Assembly (NCBI RefSeq): GCF_022760965.1
Contig: NZ_JAKVIJ010000012.1
Location: 62,001-126,000, forward strand
Reading direction: 5' to 3'
From: Simplicispira sedimenti
Lineage (GTDB): Bacteria > Pseudomonadota > Gammaproteobacteria > Burkholderiales > Burkholderiaceae_C
DNA length: 64,000 nt
In this document: in pieces, positions 53,485 to 62,177 of the stretch
Numbering within the stretch: position 1 is the stretch's first letter
Layout of the letters: every line of letters starts with the position of its first letter
Translations under genes and position numbers: made by a program
Notes under the pieces: generated by a model
Told to the model about the DNA's origin: nothing
The model's database searches: none
The model's input: only the letters and a program-made list of their open reading frames with translations

Positions 53485-53579
53485 GATTTCTCTCTCATGT
53501 CAAACGGGAGCCGCACCAGCCCATCTGGTGTACTTTCCGCATCAAGCCTTTGATTATCGCATAAACACGCGCAGCAGCA

Positions 53580-54842
53580 TCAGCCGCCGCGGCGCATGGC
53601 CTCGAAGAATTCCACGTTGGTCTTGGTTTCCCGCATCTTCTTGATCATGAGTTCCATGGACTCAATCTCGTCCATGTTGTACATGAACTGGCGCAGGATG
53701 CGGGTCTTCTGCAGGATTTCCGGGGGCAGCAGCAGCTCTTCGCGGCGCGTGCCGCTCTTGTTGAGCTCGATGGCCGGGAACACGCGCTTTTCGTAGAGGC
53801 GGCGGTTCAGGTGGATTTCGCAGTTGCCGGTGCCCTTGAACTCTTCAAAGATCACTTCGTCCATGCGGCTGCCGGTATCGACCAGTGCTGTGGCAATGAT
53901 GGTCAGCGAGCCGCCTTCCTCGACCTTGCGCGCCGCGCCGAAGAAGCGCTTGGGACGCTGCAGTGCGTTCGAGTCCACACCGCCCGACAGCACCTTGCCC
54001 GAGCTGGGCACGACGTTGTTGTAGGCGCGGGCCAGGCGGGTGATGGAGTCCAGCAGGATCACCACGTCCTTCTTCAGCTCGACCAGGCGCTTCGCGCGCT
54101 CGATCACCATCTCTGCCACGTGTACGTGGCGTGCGGCGGGCTCGTCGAAGGTCGATGCAATGATTTCGCCCTTGACCGAGCGTTGCATCTCGGTCACTTC
54201 CTCGGGGCGCTCGTCCACCAGCAGCACCATCAGGTGCACGTCGGGGTTGTTGGCCGTGATCGCGTGGGCGATGTGTTGCATCATCACCGTCTTGCCGCTC
54301 TTGGGCGGAGCGACGATCAGCGCACGCTGGCCGCGCCCGATGGGGGCAATGATGTCGATGATGCGGCCGGTGATGTTCTCTTCGCTCTTGATGTCGCGCT
54401 CCAGCCGCATGTGTTCCTTGGGGAACAGCGGCGTGAGGTTTTCGAACATCACCTTGTGCTTGTTCTGCTCGGGCGGGCCACCGTTGACCTTGTCGAGCTT
54501 GGTCAGGGCAAAGTAGCGCTCGCCGTCCTTGGGTGTGCGCACCTCGCCCTCGATCATGTCGCCGGTGTGCAGATTGAAGCGACGCACCTGGCTGGGGCTG
54601 ATGTAGATGTCGTCCGTGCTGGCCGTGTAGCTCGTGTCGGGGCTGCGCAGGAAACCGAAGCCGTCCGGCAGGATCTCCAGCACGCCGTCGGCAAACACCT
54701 GCTCGCCCGCCTTGGCGCGCTTCTTGATGATCGCAAACATCAGCTCCTGCTTGCGCATGCGACCGGTGTTTTCGATGTCGAGTTCCTCGGCCTGCTTGAG
54801 GACTTCAGACACATGCAGTGCCTTGAGTTCGTTGAGATGCAT
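53580..54842 (-). CDS. rho: Transcription termination factor Rho
   Basis: Rho is the hexameric RNA helicase that ends factor-dependent transcription. The N-terminal Rho-N domain (MHLNELKALHVSEVLKQAEE) is followed by the cold-shock RNA-binding domain (GFLRSPDTSYTASTDDIYIS), then the RecA-like motor with Walker A VAPPKSGKTVMM, Walker B VVILLDSITRLARAYN, the Q-loop LSGGVDSNALQRPKRFFG and the R-loop. The length of 420 residues is the standard size without insertions. The ATG at 54842 is followed at once by conserved sequence; upstream codons are not. The trxA gene lies upstream on the same strand. Confidence 0.97.
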   Translation of the reverse strand: MHLNELKALHVSEVLKQAEELDIENTGRMRKQELMFAIIKKRAKAGEQVFADGVLEILPDGFGFLRSPDTSYTASTDDIYISPSQVRRFNLHTGDMIEGEVRTPKDGERYFALTKLDKVNGGPPEQNKHKVMFENLTPLFPKEHMRLERDIKSEENITGRIIDIIAPIGRGQRALIVAPPKSGKTVMMQHIAHAITANNPDVHLMVLLVDERPEEVTEMQRSVKGEIIASTFDEPAARHVHVAEMVIERAKRLVELKKDVVILLDSITRLARAYNNVVPSSGKVLSGGVDSNALQRPKRFFGAARKVEEGGSLTIIATALVDTGSRMDEVIFEEFKGTGNCEIHLNRRLYEKRVFPAIELNKSGTRREELLLPPEILQKTRILRQFMYNMDEIESMELMIKKMRETKTNVEFFEAMRRGG

Positions 54843-55042
54843 GAATGGACTCCGGGGAAGGAGTGAAGAAAGTCTCTGGGGGGGTGGGACTTGCCGGTGC
54901 GCCTGCGGTGGGCAGGCTGGCATGCCTTTGGGTCTCGAACCAGCAGCGTGTGCCTGCGTGCTGGTGAACAGCAGCGATTATGACAGGAAAAGTGCCCGCA
55001 TCCTGGATGGCTGCCGAAAGCAGGTGAAAGCGGGGTGAGGAG

Positions 55043-55077
55043 TCCCTTGCACGCACGCACTCAATGCGCGCAAGGGA
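55043..55077 (-). terminator. Hairpin between trxA and rho
   Basis: TCCCTTGCACGCA (55043-55055) pairs with TGCGCGCAAGGGA (55065-55077) with one mismatch and a 9-nt loop. It lies ten bases after the trxA stop on the - strand. There is no T-tract, so it may be an mRNA 3' end stabiliser or a weak terminator before rho. Confidence 0.5.
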
Positions 55078-55086
55078 TCCGGGAGA

Positions 55087-55419
55087 TCAGGCCAGTTGCT
55101 GGTCGATGAAGGCGGTGAGCTGGGCCTTGCTCATGGCGCCGACCTTGGTGGCGGCAAGCTGGCCGTCCTTGAACAGCATGAGCGTCGGGATGCCACGGAT
55201 GCCAAAGCGTGCAGGCACTTCGCGGTTTTCATCGACATTCATCTTGGCGATGGTGAGCTTTCCCTGGTAGCTGCCGGCCACTTCATCAAGAATGGGGGCG
55301 ATCATCTTGCAGGGGCCGCACCATTCGGCCCAGTAGTCCACCAGAACCGGGGTGGACGATTTCAGGACATCGCCTTCGAAACTGGCGTCGGAGACGTGCT
55401 TGATGAGTTCGCTTGCCAT
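55087..55419 (-). CDS. trxA: Thioredoxin 1
   Basis: Thioredoxin reduces protein disulfides with electrons from thioredoxin reductase. The active site is WCGPCK with C34 and C37, preceded by PVLVDYWAEWCGPC. The cis-Pro follows in RGIPTLMLFKDGQ. The length is 110 residues from the ATG at 55419, which has AAGGA upstream; the frame is open 18 codons more, but these are not conserved. The order trxA-rho-rpmE is typical. A divergent promoter region with a palindrome lies upstream. Confidence 0.96.
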   Translation of the reverse strand: MASELIKHVSDASFEGDVLKSSTPVLVDYWAEWCGPCKMIAPILDEVAGSYQGKLTIAKMNVDENREVPARFGIRGIPTLMLFKDGQLAATKVGAMSKAQLTAFIDQQLA

Positions 55420-55490
55420 GCGCTTTCCTTCTCGAAAAATGTGTGCGGATCGGGGTGCTTTGAATGGTTCCATTGTGACAGAAACCCCTA

Positions 55491-55506
55491 TGTCCCCAAG
55501 GGGACA
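55491..55506. promoter_or_regulatory. Palindrome in the trxA/flavoprotein divergent gap
   Basis: TGTCCCC-AA-GGGGACA is a perfect 7-2-7 palindrome. On the - strand TTGGGG within it, 16 bp and CACAAT could form the trxA promoter, so the palindrome may be an operator overlapping a -35. A second inverted pair, CGCTAT/ATAGCG, is at 55520-55538. Confidence 0.4.
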
Positions 55507-55613
55507 GTGGCTGGTCTGCCGCTATCACTGCCATAGCGCAAAACGATCTGCGCCGGGGTTCCGGGCGCGGGCGACAATAGCGGCCTCCCCGGCGTCCAGG
55601 AATGAGAAGCGCA

Positions 55614-56891
55614 ATGCATGAAATGACAACCGATGTGGCCGTGGTGGGCGCAGGCCCTGCCGGCTTGATGGCCGCTCAGGAGCTGGCCCTGGCGGGATGG
55701 AGCGTGCACCTGTTTGATGCCATGCCCTCGGTGGGGCGCAAGTTCCTGCTTGCGGGCAAGGGGGGCATGAACCTGACCCATTCCGAGCCCCTGGATCGTT
55801 TCATGCAGCGCTACGGCGAACGTGAGCCGCAGCTGGCTCCCTTGCTGCAGGCCTTTGGACCGGATCAGGTGCGGGCCTGGGCGCAGGGCTTGGGTATCGA
55901 GACTTTTGTCGGCACCTCAGGCCGCGTGTTTCCGGTGGACATGAAGGCCGCGCCCCTGCTGCGCGCGTGGCTGCACCGGCTGCGCGGGTTGGGGGTGCAC
56001 TTTCACATGCGCCACCGCTGGCAGGGTTGGGATGGGCAGGGCCGCTGGTGCTTTGCTTCACCCCAGGGCGACGTGGCGCTCAGTTCGCGTGCCGTGGTGC
56101 TGGCCCTGGGGGGGGCGAGTTGGTCGCGTCTGGGGTCAGACGGTGCATGGTCGGTACCTTTGCAGCAGCGGCAGATTCAGGTGCGGCCGCTGCGTCCGGC
56201 CAATTGTGGTTTTGATGTGCAGAGCCCAGCGGCGCCTGCGCAAGCGTCGGGCTGGTCGCCCCACTTCGTGCAGGCGTATGCCGGCCAGCCGTTCAAGTCG
56301 GTGGCGCTGAATTTTGTGGATCACCAGGGCCGCCGGTTTGCGCGCAAAGGGGAGTTTGTGGCCACCGGCTCGGGCGTTGAGGGCAGCCTGATCTATGCCG
56401 TGTCTGCGCTGCTGCGCGATGACATCGAGGCCACAGGCCGTGCCACGTTCATGCTGGACCTGCTGCCCGACTGGACAGCAGCGCGCGTGGCCGCAGCGGT
56501 GGCCCACCCGCGGGGCTCGCGTTCATTGTCCAGCCACCTCAAGAGCCGCCTGGGGCTGGAGGGCATCAAGCTCGCTTTGCTGTATGAGCTGCTGACCAAG
56601 GAGCAGATGCATGATGTCCACATGCTGGCGCGGTCCATCAAGGCCTTGCCCTTGACCGTGGTGGCGCCACGCCCGCTGGACGAGGCCATCAGCACGGCGG
56701 GTGGGGTGGACTTTGCTGCGCTGGATGAGCAGCTGATGCTGCATGGCATGCCCGGGGTGTTTTGCGCCGGGGAAATGCTGGACTGGGAGGCGCCCACCGG
56801 CGGCTATTTGTTGACGGCCTGCATGGCCACCGGCGTGCAGGCAGGGCGGGGTGCCGTGCGTTGGCTGCAACAAAGCAAGGCACAGGAATGA
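55614..56891 (+). CDS. HI0933/TIGR03862 family flavoprotein (NAD(P)/FAD-dependent oxidoreductase)
   Basis: An FAD-binding protein of the HI0933/YhiN type, whose reaction is not established; relatives include possible RNA-modifying or quinone-related oxidoreductases. The FAD motif VAVVGAGPAGLMAAQEL is at residues ~8-24, then VGRKFLLAGKGGMNLTHSEP, the hallmark of the family, and near the C-terminus STAGGVDFAALDEQLMLHGM and FCAGEMLDWEAPTGGYLLTA. The length is 425 residues with the ATG at 55614, preceded by GAGAAG; an ATG at 55602 would add four residues. It is divergent from trxA. Confidence 0.85.
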   Translation: MHEMTTDVAVVGAGPAGLMAAQELALAGWSVHLFDAMPSVGRKFLLAGKGGMNLTHSEPLDRFMQRYGEREPQLAPLLQAFGPDQVRAWAQGLGIETFVGTSGRVFPVDMKAAPLLRAWLHRLRGLGVHFHMRHRWQGWDGQGRWCFASPQGDVALSSRAVVLALGGASWSRLGSDGAWSVPLQQRQIQVRPLRPANCGFDVQSPAAPAQASGWSPHFVQAYAGQPFKSVALNFVDHQGRRFARKGEFVATGSGVEGSLIYAVSALLRDDIEATGRATFMLDLLPDWTAARVAAAVAHPRGSRSLSSHLKSRLGLEGIKLALLYELLTKEQMHDVHMLARSIKALPLTVVAPRPLDEAISTAGGVDFAALDEQLMLHGMPGVFCAGEMLDWEAPTGGYLLTACMATGVQAGRGAVRWLQQSKAQE

Positions 56892-56973
56892 TGCGTCGCC
56901 AGGGTGCGCACCGGGTTGGAGGCAATTGAACTAAACTGGGCTCCATGTCCATCGCTTCCGCTGCAAAGACCCC

Positions 56974-57903
56974 ATGAGCACCATTTCGACGGTGGTCTTT
57001 GCCGATCTCACGGGCAGCACCAGTCTCTACGAAACCTTGGGCAACGAGCGAGCTGCAGCGGTGGTCTCGCGCCTCACGCAATGGATTGGGGAAATCATTC
57101 AGGCCCACGAAGGCCGGGTGGTCAAGAAGCTTGGTGATGGGGTGCTGGGGGTTTTTGAAAGCGCCAACCAGGCTGTCTTCATGGCGGGCGAGATGTTGCG
57201 CAGCCACCAGTCGCACCTGCAGCGCTGGCCTGAGTCCGTGCGCATGGAGATCCGCTTGGGTGTGGCCAGTGGAGAGGTGCTGCAGGTCGATGGCGACACC
57301 TATGGCGACGCGGTGAATGTGGCCTCGCGCCTGTCCGAAAAGGCCGGACCCAGCGAGGTTTGGGTCAACGATGTGACGGCGGTGGATGCCGGTGTGGTGC
57401 CAGGCATTCGCTTTCGCAAACTGGGCGAATTCGACATCCGTGGCAAGACGGAGTCGCAGATGGTCTTTCTGGCGGAATGGCGCGATGTGGATGCCACCGA
57501 CATGTTGACCATGCAGGCGGGCCTGAGTGCAGCGGCGCCCTTGAACGATTCGCAACTGGGCAGCATTCGCATCAGCTGGAACGGGGCGACGCTGGAGTTC
57601 TCGTCGGATGAGGTGCCCGTGCAAATCGGTCGCGCCAATGGCATGCAGTTGTGCGTGCCCGACCCCCGCGTCTCGCGGGTGCATGCGCGCATTGACTGGC
57701 ACCAAGGCTCATTCACCCTGACGGATCAGAGCAGCTTTGGCACCTGGGTCCTGTTTGAAGCGGGTGAAACGGCGGTCCCGCTGCGCCGCGATTCCTGCTT
57801 GCTGCATGGCTCAGGCAAGATTGCGCTGGGCATGCCCTTTGGTGCCGGTGCGCCGGTGCTCAGTTTCGTGGTCTCTGGCAGTAACATGCGCCTACAGCGC
57901 TGA
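56974..57903 (+). CDS. Class III adenylate/guanylate cyclase with C-terminal FHA domain
   Basis: Residues 1-~170 are a class III nucleotidyl cyclase catalytic domain. The metal-binding Asp residues are at 11 (FADLTGST) and 55 (KKLGDGVLGVF), and DTYGDAVNVASRLSEKA contains the Asn/Arg transition-state region. Residues ~205-290 form an FHA phosphothreonine-binding domain (VQIGRANGMQLCVPDPRVSR then VHARI) with the conserved Gly-Arg, Ser and His. No membrane segment or signal peptide is seen, so it is cytoplasmic. FHA would tether cyclase output to Ser/Thr-kinase signalling, an inference. The length is 309 residues. Two Crp/Fnr proteins occur in the window but no direct link is shown. Confidence 0.85.
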   Translation: MSTISTVVFADLTGSTSLYETLGNERAAAVVSRLTQWIGEIIQAHEGRVVKKLGDGVLGVFESANQAVFMAGEMLRSHQSHLQRWPESVRMEIRLGVASGEVLQVDGDTYGDAVNVASRLSEKAGPSEVWVNDVTAVDAGVVPGIRFRKLGEFDIRGKTESQMVFLAEWRDVDATDMLTMQAGLSAAAPLNDSQLGSIRISWNGATLEFSSDEVPVQIGRANGMQLCVPDPRVSRVHARIDWHQGSFTLTDQSSFGTWVLFEAGETAVPLRRDSCLLHGSGKIALGMPFGAGAPVLSFVVSGSNMRLQR

Positions 57904-57983
57904 TTGGCGACGGGGGCCGCGCTGTCATGCCTCAGGGCTTGAGATTCTGAGACGCATCCGCCCAACGCAGCAGGAGGATCAAC

Positions 57984-58700
57984 ATGTTCAAACAACTGCG
58001 CAAGGCGCTGGGCCTTAGCCCGGAACCTGCTGCACAGCTGGGCGTCGTTACACCAGGGCAATTGGCCCAGTGGGCCGGTGCTCAGCGATGGGCTTTTGCC
58101 TTTGATGGCGAGCACGACCGCTTTGTGCTGCAGGGCCAAGTGGTGGAACACCCCTGGCGGCTTGAAAGCGGTGCGCCCTCGCGTGACTATATGCAGGGCA
58201 CTGAGCTGCGGGTGCGCGCCGAGTTGGCGCTCAACCCCGACGCGCATGTCATGGTCATCAGCCGCGCTCTCAAGGAGGAACTGGAAGGCCGGGTGTATGG
58301 CGCCATCACAAATAGCCTGCAAACCACCGTGGACCAAAGCCTGCCGCAGGAGATGCGCTGGCTGTCCATCTACGAAGAAATGCGCTGGCCGCAGTTGCCT
58401 GCATCCTTTGTGCGTGCCTTTGCCGTGGTGGGAGAAGATCTGGACACAGCGCGCCACTGGGTGAATGCGGCCCTGGTGTCCCAACTGATGCGCGACCAGC
58501 AGCAGGCGCCACCGGGCCAGGCGCCGCTGGTGCTGATGGTGAGCGACGCCAGCGTGTCGCTGCGCATGCAAAGCAGCGGGCGCTACCTGCCTGATCTGGA
58601 ATACGCCATGGGCGCTTTCCTGGCCGCGTGCGTGGTGGCTACGCACCAGCTGCCGCCTACGGTGGATGACCACGGGCCGTCTACCTTGCCAGTGACGTGA
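57984..58700 (+). CDS. Unknown cytoplasmic protein
   Basis: I do not recognise this 238-residue protein. It has no signal peptide or long hydrophobic run. The N-terminus MFKQLRKALGLSPEPAAQLG leads to a strand-rich section (RWAFAFDGEHDRFVLQGQVV) and a helical C-terminal half (DYMQGTELRVRAEL onward), ending in an unstructured tail. AGGAGG is well spaced before the ATG, so it is translated. It follows the cyclase-FHA gene by 80 bases on the same strand and ends before a strong hairpin; partnership with the cyclase is only positional. Confidence 0.75.
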   Translation: MFKQLRKALGLSPEPAAQLGVVTPGQLAQWAGAQRWAFAFDGEHDRFVLQGQVVEHPWRLESGAPSRDYMQGTELRVRAELALNPDAHVMVISRALKEELEGRVYGAITNSLQTTVDQSLPQEMRWLSIYEEMRWPQLPASFVRAFAVVGEDLDTARHWVNAALVSQLMRDQQQAPPGQAPLVLMVSDASVSLRMQSSGRYLPDLEYAMGAFLAACVVATHQLPPTVDDHGPSTLPVT

Positions 58701-58710
58701 CTGCCACACC

Positions 58711-58747
58711 CTCCCCTCCCGGATCGCAGAGCGATTCGGGAGGGGAG
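58711..58747. terminator. Strong hairpin between convergent genes
   Basis: CTCCCCTCCCG (58711-58721) pairs with CGGGAGGGGAG (58737-58747); the stem extends inward (GATCGC/GCGATT) to a 3-nt loop, about 17 bp in all. It lies 10 bases after the upstream stop and ~110 bases from the ACAD stop. There is no T-tract. Confidence 0.55.
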
Positions 58748-58854
58748 ACGCTCCCAGCGCGGGGGGGCGACCCTTGCGCGGGAGTCCTGGCCTGTGTCAC
58801 GCCCTGTACTGCGCTGCAGGGATACAGGCAGGCGCCAGTGCAGGCCAATGACGC

Positions 58855-60111
58855 TCAGTGCGCAGCCTTGGGCTTGGGGGCCATGTACTTGCCCAGTTCC
58901 CACTTGGCGATGGCATTGCGGTGCACTTCATCCGGGCCGTCGGCAAAGCGCAGTGTGCGCGCCTGGGCGTAGTTGAAAGCGAGCGGGAAGTCGTCGCACA
59001 TGCCGCCGCCGCCGTGGGCCTGGATGGCCCAGTCGATCACCTGGCAGGCCATGCTGGGCGCCACCACCTTGATCATGGCGATTTCGGTCTTGGCGACCTT
59101 GTTGCCAGCCACGTCCATCATCCAGGCGGCCTTGAGCGTGAGCAGGCGCGCCATGTCGATCTTGCAGCGCGCCTCGGCAATGCGCTCTTGCGTCACGGTC
59201 TGCTGGGCCAGCGGCTTGCCGAAGGCGACGCGCGAGATGGCGCGCTTGCACATCAGTTCCAGCGAGCGCTCGGCCAGGCCGATCAGGCGCATGCAGTGGT
59301 GGATACGGCCAGGGCCCAGGCGACCCTGGGCGATCTCGAAGCCGCGCCCTTCGCCCAGCAGGATGTTGGAGGCGGGTACGCGCACGTTCTCGAACAGCAC
59401 CTCGGCGTGGCCGTGCGGTGCATCGTCGTAGCCGAAGACGTTGAGCGGCCGCACGATCTTGACGCCGGGGGTGTCGGCGGGCACCACGATCATGCTTTGC
59501 TGCGAGTGCTTGGGCGCTTCCGGATCGGTCTTGCCCATGGTGATCAGCACCTTGCAACGCGGGTCCATCGCGCCCGATGTCCACCACTTGCGGCCATTGA
59601 TGACGTACTCGTCGCCCTGGCGCTCGATGCGCGTTTCGATGTTGGTGGCATCACTCGACGCCACGTCGGGTTCCGTCATGGCAAACGCGGAACGGAACTT
59701 GCCTTCGAGCAAGGGCTTGAGCCAGGCTGCCTTGATGGGCTCGGAGCCGTAGCGGGCAATGGTCTCCATATTGCCGGTGTCAGGCGCCGAGCAGTTGAAT
59801 ACTTCGCTGGACCACAGCACGCGGCCCATGATTTCGGCCAGGGGGGCATATTCGGCGTTGGTCAGTCCGGCACCGTGGTAGCCCGACGCTTCGGCCGTGT
59901 CCACCGGCAGGAACAGGTTCCACAGCCCGGCGGCCTGCGCCTTGGGCTTGAGGTTCTCGATGGTCTGCAGCGGTGTCCAGCGCTTGCCGGCCGCCGTGTT
60001 GGCAGCCAGTTCGGCGGCGTACTGGCTTTCGGCAGGGTAGATGTGCTCGTCCATGAACTTGAGCAGGCGCTCGCGCATTTCTTTGGTTTTGGGGGAATAG
60101 TCAAAGTCCAT
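58855..60111 (-). CDS. Acyl-CoA dehydrogenase family protein (ACAD10/11-like)
   Basis: An FAD acyl-CoA dehydrogenase-fold protein of 418 residues. Motifs are FAMTEPDVASSDATNIETRI, KWWTSGAMDPRCKVLITMGK, GEGRGFEIAQGRLGPGRIHH, RVAFGKPLAQQTVTQERIAE and IQAHGGGGMCDDFPLAFNYA. The N-terminal MDFDYSPKTKEMRERLLKFM and the RKWWTSGA region resemble the ACAD11 group and its bacterial relatives more than short-chain dehydrogenases. It lies 34 bases after the kinase-like gene on the same strand, the same pairing that is fused in one polypeptide in ACAD10/11. The start ATG at 60111 has a weak GGAGAACC upstream. The substrate is not defined by sequence. Confidence 0.88.
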   Translation of the reverse strand: MDFDYSPKTKEMRERLLKFMDEHIYPAESQYAAELAANTAAGKRWTPLQTIENLKPKAQAAGLWNLFLPVDTAEASGYHGAGLTNAEYAPLAEIMGRVLWSSEVFNCSAPDTGNMETIARYGSEPIKAAWLKPLLEGKFRSAFAMTEPDVASSDATNIETRIERQGDEYVINGRKWWTSGAMDPRCKVLITMGKTDPEAPKHSQQSMIVVPADTPGVKIVRPLNVFGYDDAPHGHAEVLFENVRVPASNILLGEGRGFEIAQGRLGPGRIHHCMRLIGLAERSLELMCKRAISRVAFGKPLAQQTVTQERIAEARCKIDMARLLTLKAAWMMDVAGNKVAKTEIAMIKVVAPSMACQVIDWAIQAHGGGGMCDDFPLAFNYAQARTLRFADGPDEVHRNAIAKWELGKYMAPKPKAAH

Positions 60112-60145
60112 GGGTTCTCCTAGAAAAAGGGGGTGAGCATGCTGC

Positions 60146-61231
60146 TTACGCGCGCTGGGCAAAGGCCCAGGCCATCTGGGCCAGGGGTCGTGCGCCGTCG
60201 CCGGAAGCCTTGGCCTGGGCGCTGGAGGCGGTGCCTGCCTCCACGCGCTTGGCAATGCCTTGCAGGATGGCTGCCAGGCGGAACAGGTTGTAGGCCAGAT
60301 AGAAGTTCCAGTCGCTGGCCAGCTCTTCGGGGGTGGCCAGGCCGGTGCGTTCACAGTACTTGCGGATGTATTCCTGCTCTGACGGGATGCCCAGTGCCGC
60401 CAGGTCCAGCCCGCCAATGCCCCGGAAATGCCCGGGCGGAATGTGCCAGGCCATGCAGTGGTAGCTGAAGTCGGCCAGTGGGTGGCCCAGGGTGGACAGC
60501 TCCCAGTCCAGCACGGCAACCACGCGGGGCTCGGCGGGGTGGAACATCAGGTTGTCCAGCCGGAAGTCGCCATGCACGATGGACACGCGGGTTTCGTCGC
60601 GCGCGCTGGCGGGCATGTGGGCGGGCAGCCAGGCCATGAGCTGGTCCATCTCGGGGATGGGCTGGGTGATGGAGGCCTGGTACTGCTTGCTCCAGCGGCC
60701 GATCTGGCGCTCGAAATAGTTGCCAGGCTTGCCGTAGTTGGCCAGGCCCTGCTGCGCAAACTTGACGCTGTGCAGCGCCGAGATGACGCGGTTGGTTTCG
60801 TCGTAGATGGCGGCGCGCTCGCTCGGCTGCATGCCGGGCAGGGACTGGTCCCACAGCACGCGGCCCTGCATGCACTCCATGATGTAGAAGGCGCGGCCGA
60901 TGATGGACTCGTCCTCGCACAGAGCGTACATGCGCGGCACGGGGACATCAGTGCCCTGCAGTCCGCTCATCACGGCGAACTCACGCTCAATGGCGTGGGC
61001 CGAGGGCAGCAGCTTGGCCACCGGGCCGGGTTTGGCGCGCATCACATAGCTCTGGCGCGGGGTGATGAGCTTGTAGGTGGGGTTGGACTGCCCGCCCTTG
61101 AACATCTCGACGCTCAGGGGGCCCTCGAAGCCCTCCAGGTTTTGCTGCAGCCAGGCGCTGAGTGCGGCGGTGTCGAAAGCGTGCTGCTCAGAGACAGCGC
61201 GGGTGCCGATGAAATGGTCGAAATTGCTCAT
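60146..61231 (-). CDS. Phosphotransferase family (APH fold) protein, ACAD10/11 N-terminal-like
   Basis: A 361-residue protein of the aminoglycoside-phosphotransferase fold that includes the N-terminal kinase part of ACAD10 and ACAD11 and the levulinate-pathway kinase LvaA. The N lobe has FKGGQSNPTYKLITPRQSYV then MRAKP with the ATP Lys; the catalytic motif HGDFRLDN starts at H220 (D222 is the base) and the metal motif is VLDWELSTLGHPLADFSYHC (D242). All kinase residues are intact. It probably phosphorylates a hydroxyacyl-CoA rather than an antibiotic. It is nine bases from the Crp-like gene and 34 from the ACAD gene. Confidence 0.87.
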   Translation of the reverse strand: MSNFDHFIGTRAVSEQHAFDTAALSAWLQQNLEGFEGPLSVEMFKGGQSNPTYKLITPRQSYVMRAKPGPVAKLLPSAHAIEREFAVMSGLQGTDVPVPRMYALCEDESIIGRAFYIMECMQGRVLWDQSLPGMQPSERAAIYDETNRVISALHSVKFAQQGLANYGKPGNYFERQIGRWSKQYQASITQPIPEMDQLMAWLPAHMPASARDETRVSIVHGDFRLDNLMFHPAEPRVVAVLDWELSTLGHPLADFSYHCMAWHIPPGHFRGIGGLDLAALGIPSEQEYIRKYCERTGLATPEELASDWNFYLAYNLFRLAAILQGIAKRVEAGTASSAQAKASGDGARPLAQMAWAFAQRA

Positions 61232-61239
61232 GGATGGGG

Positions 61240-61959
61240 TCAGTGATCGGTGTCGATGATGTGCATGAGTGCGTCACGGTCGCGCACAAACAGGCCGCCC
61301 GGCTCGATGCGGATGATGTCCTCGCGCTCCATGGCCTTGAGCTCCTGGTTGACGCGCTGGCGCGAGGCGCCCAGCAACTGGGCCAGTTCTTCCTGTGCCA
61401 GTTGCAGGCCTATGCGCATCTCGTCGCCATGCGCCAGGCTGGGAATGCCATAGCTGCGCACCAGGTGCAGCAACTGCTTGGCCAGGCGTGCCCGCAGGGG
61501 CAGGGTGTTGAGGTCTTCCACCAGGCCGTAGAGCTGGCGAATGCGCCGCGCATGCAGGCGCAGCAGGGCTTCGTACAGCTCCACGTGCTGGGCCAGGATC
61601 TTTTTGAAATCGGCCTTGGCCACACCCAGGATGGTGGTGTCGCCGTGGGCATAGGCATCGTGCGTGCGCCGGTCGCCGTCGAAGATCGCCACGTCGCCAA
61701 ACCAGATGCCCGGCTCCACATAGGTTAGCGTGATCTGCTTGCCTGAAATGGAGGTCGAGCTCACCCGCACCGCACCCTTGGCGCAGGCGATCCACTCCTC
61801 GGGCGGATCGCCGCGTGCGGCGATCAGGTCGCCGTCCTTGAAGCGTTTGACGTAGGCGCATCGCAGGATGTCGTGTCGAAGTGAAGGGGACAGGGTTGAG
61901 AACCAGCGGCCTGCATTGATTGCAGCGCGTTCGTCGATGGTAAGAATCGGATCGTCCAT
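61240..61959 (-). CDS. Crp/Fnr family transcriptional regulator
   Basis: A 239-residue regulator with the cyclic-nucleotide fold at residues ~20-140 (GDLIAARGDPPEEWIACAKG, YVEPGIWFGDVAIFDGDRR) and a Crp-type helix-turn-helix near 175-225 (EELAQLLGASRQRVNQELKA). It has no Fnr cysteines; the GDVAIFDGDRRTHDA segment resembles but is not identical to the cAMP-binding Arg-Ser/Thr motif. It is directly upstream of the kinase-like and ACAD genes on the same strand, so it may control that module. A copy of the dispersed repeat lies upstream. Confidence 0.87.
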   Translation of the reverse strand: MDDPILTIDERAAINAGRWFSTLSPSLRHDILRCAYVKRFKDGDLIAARGDPPEEWIACAKGAVRVSSTSISGKQITLTYVEPGIWFGDVAIFDGDRRTHDAYAHGDTTILGVAKADFKKILAQHVELYEALLRLHARRIRQLYGLVEDLNTLPLRARLAKQLLHLVRSYGIPSLAHGDEMRIGLQLAQEELAQLLGASRQRVNQELKAMEREDIIRIEPGGLFVRDRDALMHIIDTDH

Positions 61960-62095
61960 GGTCTGTCTTGTGGGTGACTGGAAACGCGTTCATTGTCGCG
62001 TGCGGGACCGGCGCGGCGCATGGGGGTTGTCACCTGCGTGTCTGCGCGGGCGCGCAAGTGCATGCCGGGGCGCATGCCACGGCCATGTTTCAAGA

Positions 62096-62150
62096 AAAAT
62101 AGGGCTCCAGCGCCCTTGATACATGCGCTGTAAGCTATCAAAAATATAGC
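62096..62150 (+). repeat. Dispersed palindromic repeat, copy H (intergenic)
   Basis: The 55-bp unit AAAATAGGGCTCCAGCGCCC, TTGATACATGCGCTGTAAGC, TATCAAAAATATAGC lies between the Crp-like gene and the enoyl-CoA hydratase gene. CAGCGC pairs with GCGCTG and GCTAT with ATAGC. It is a near-consensus copy and served as the reference for the alignment. Confidence 0.75.
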
Positions 62151-62177
62151 AATGGCGGCAAGGCGCCGCAGCCTGCA

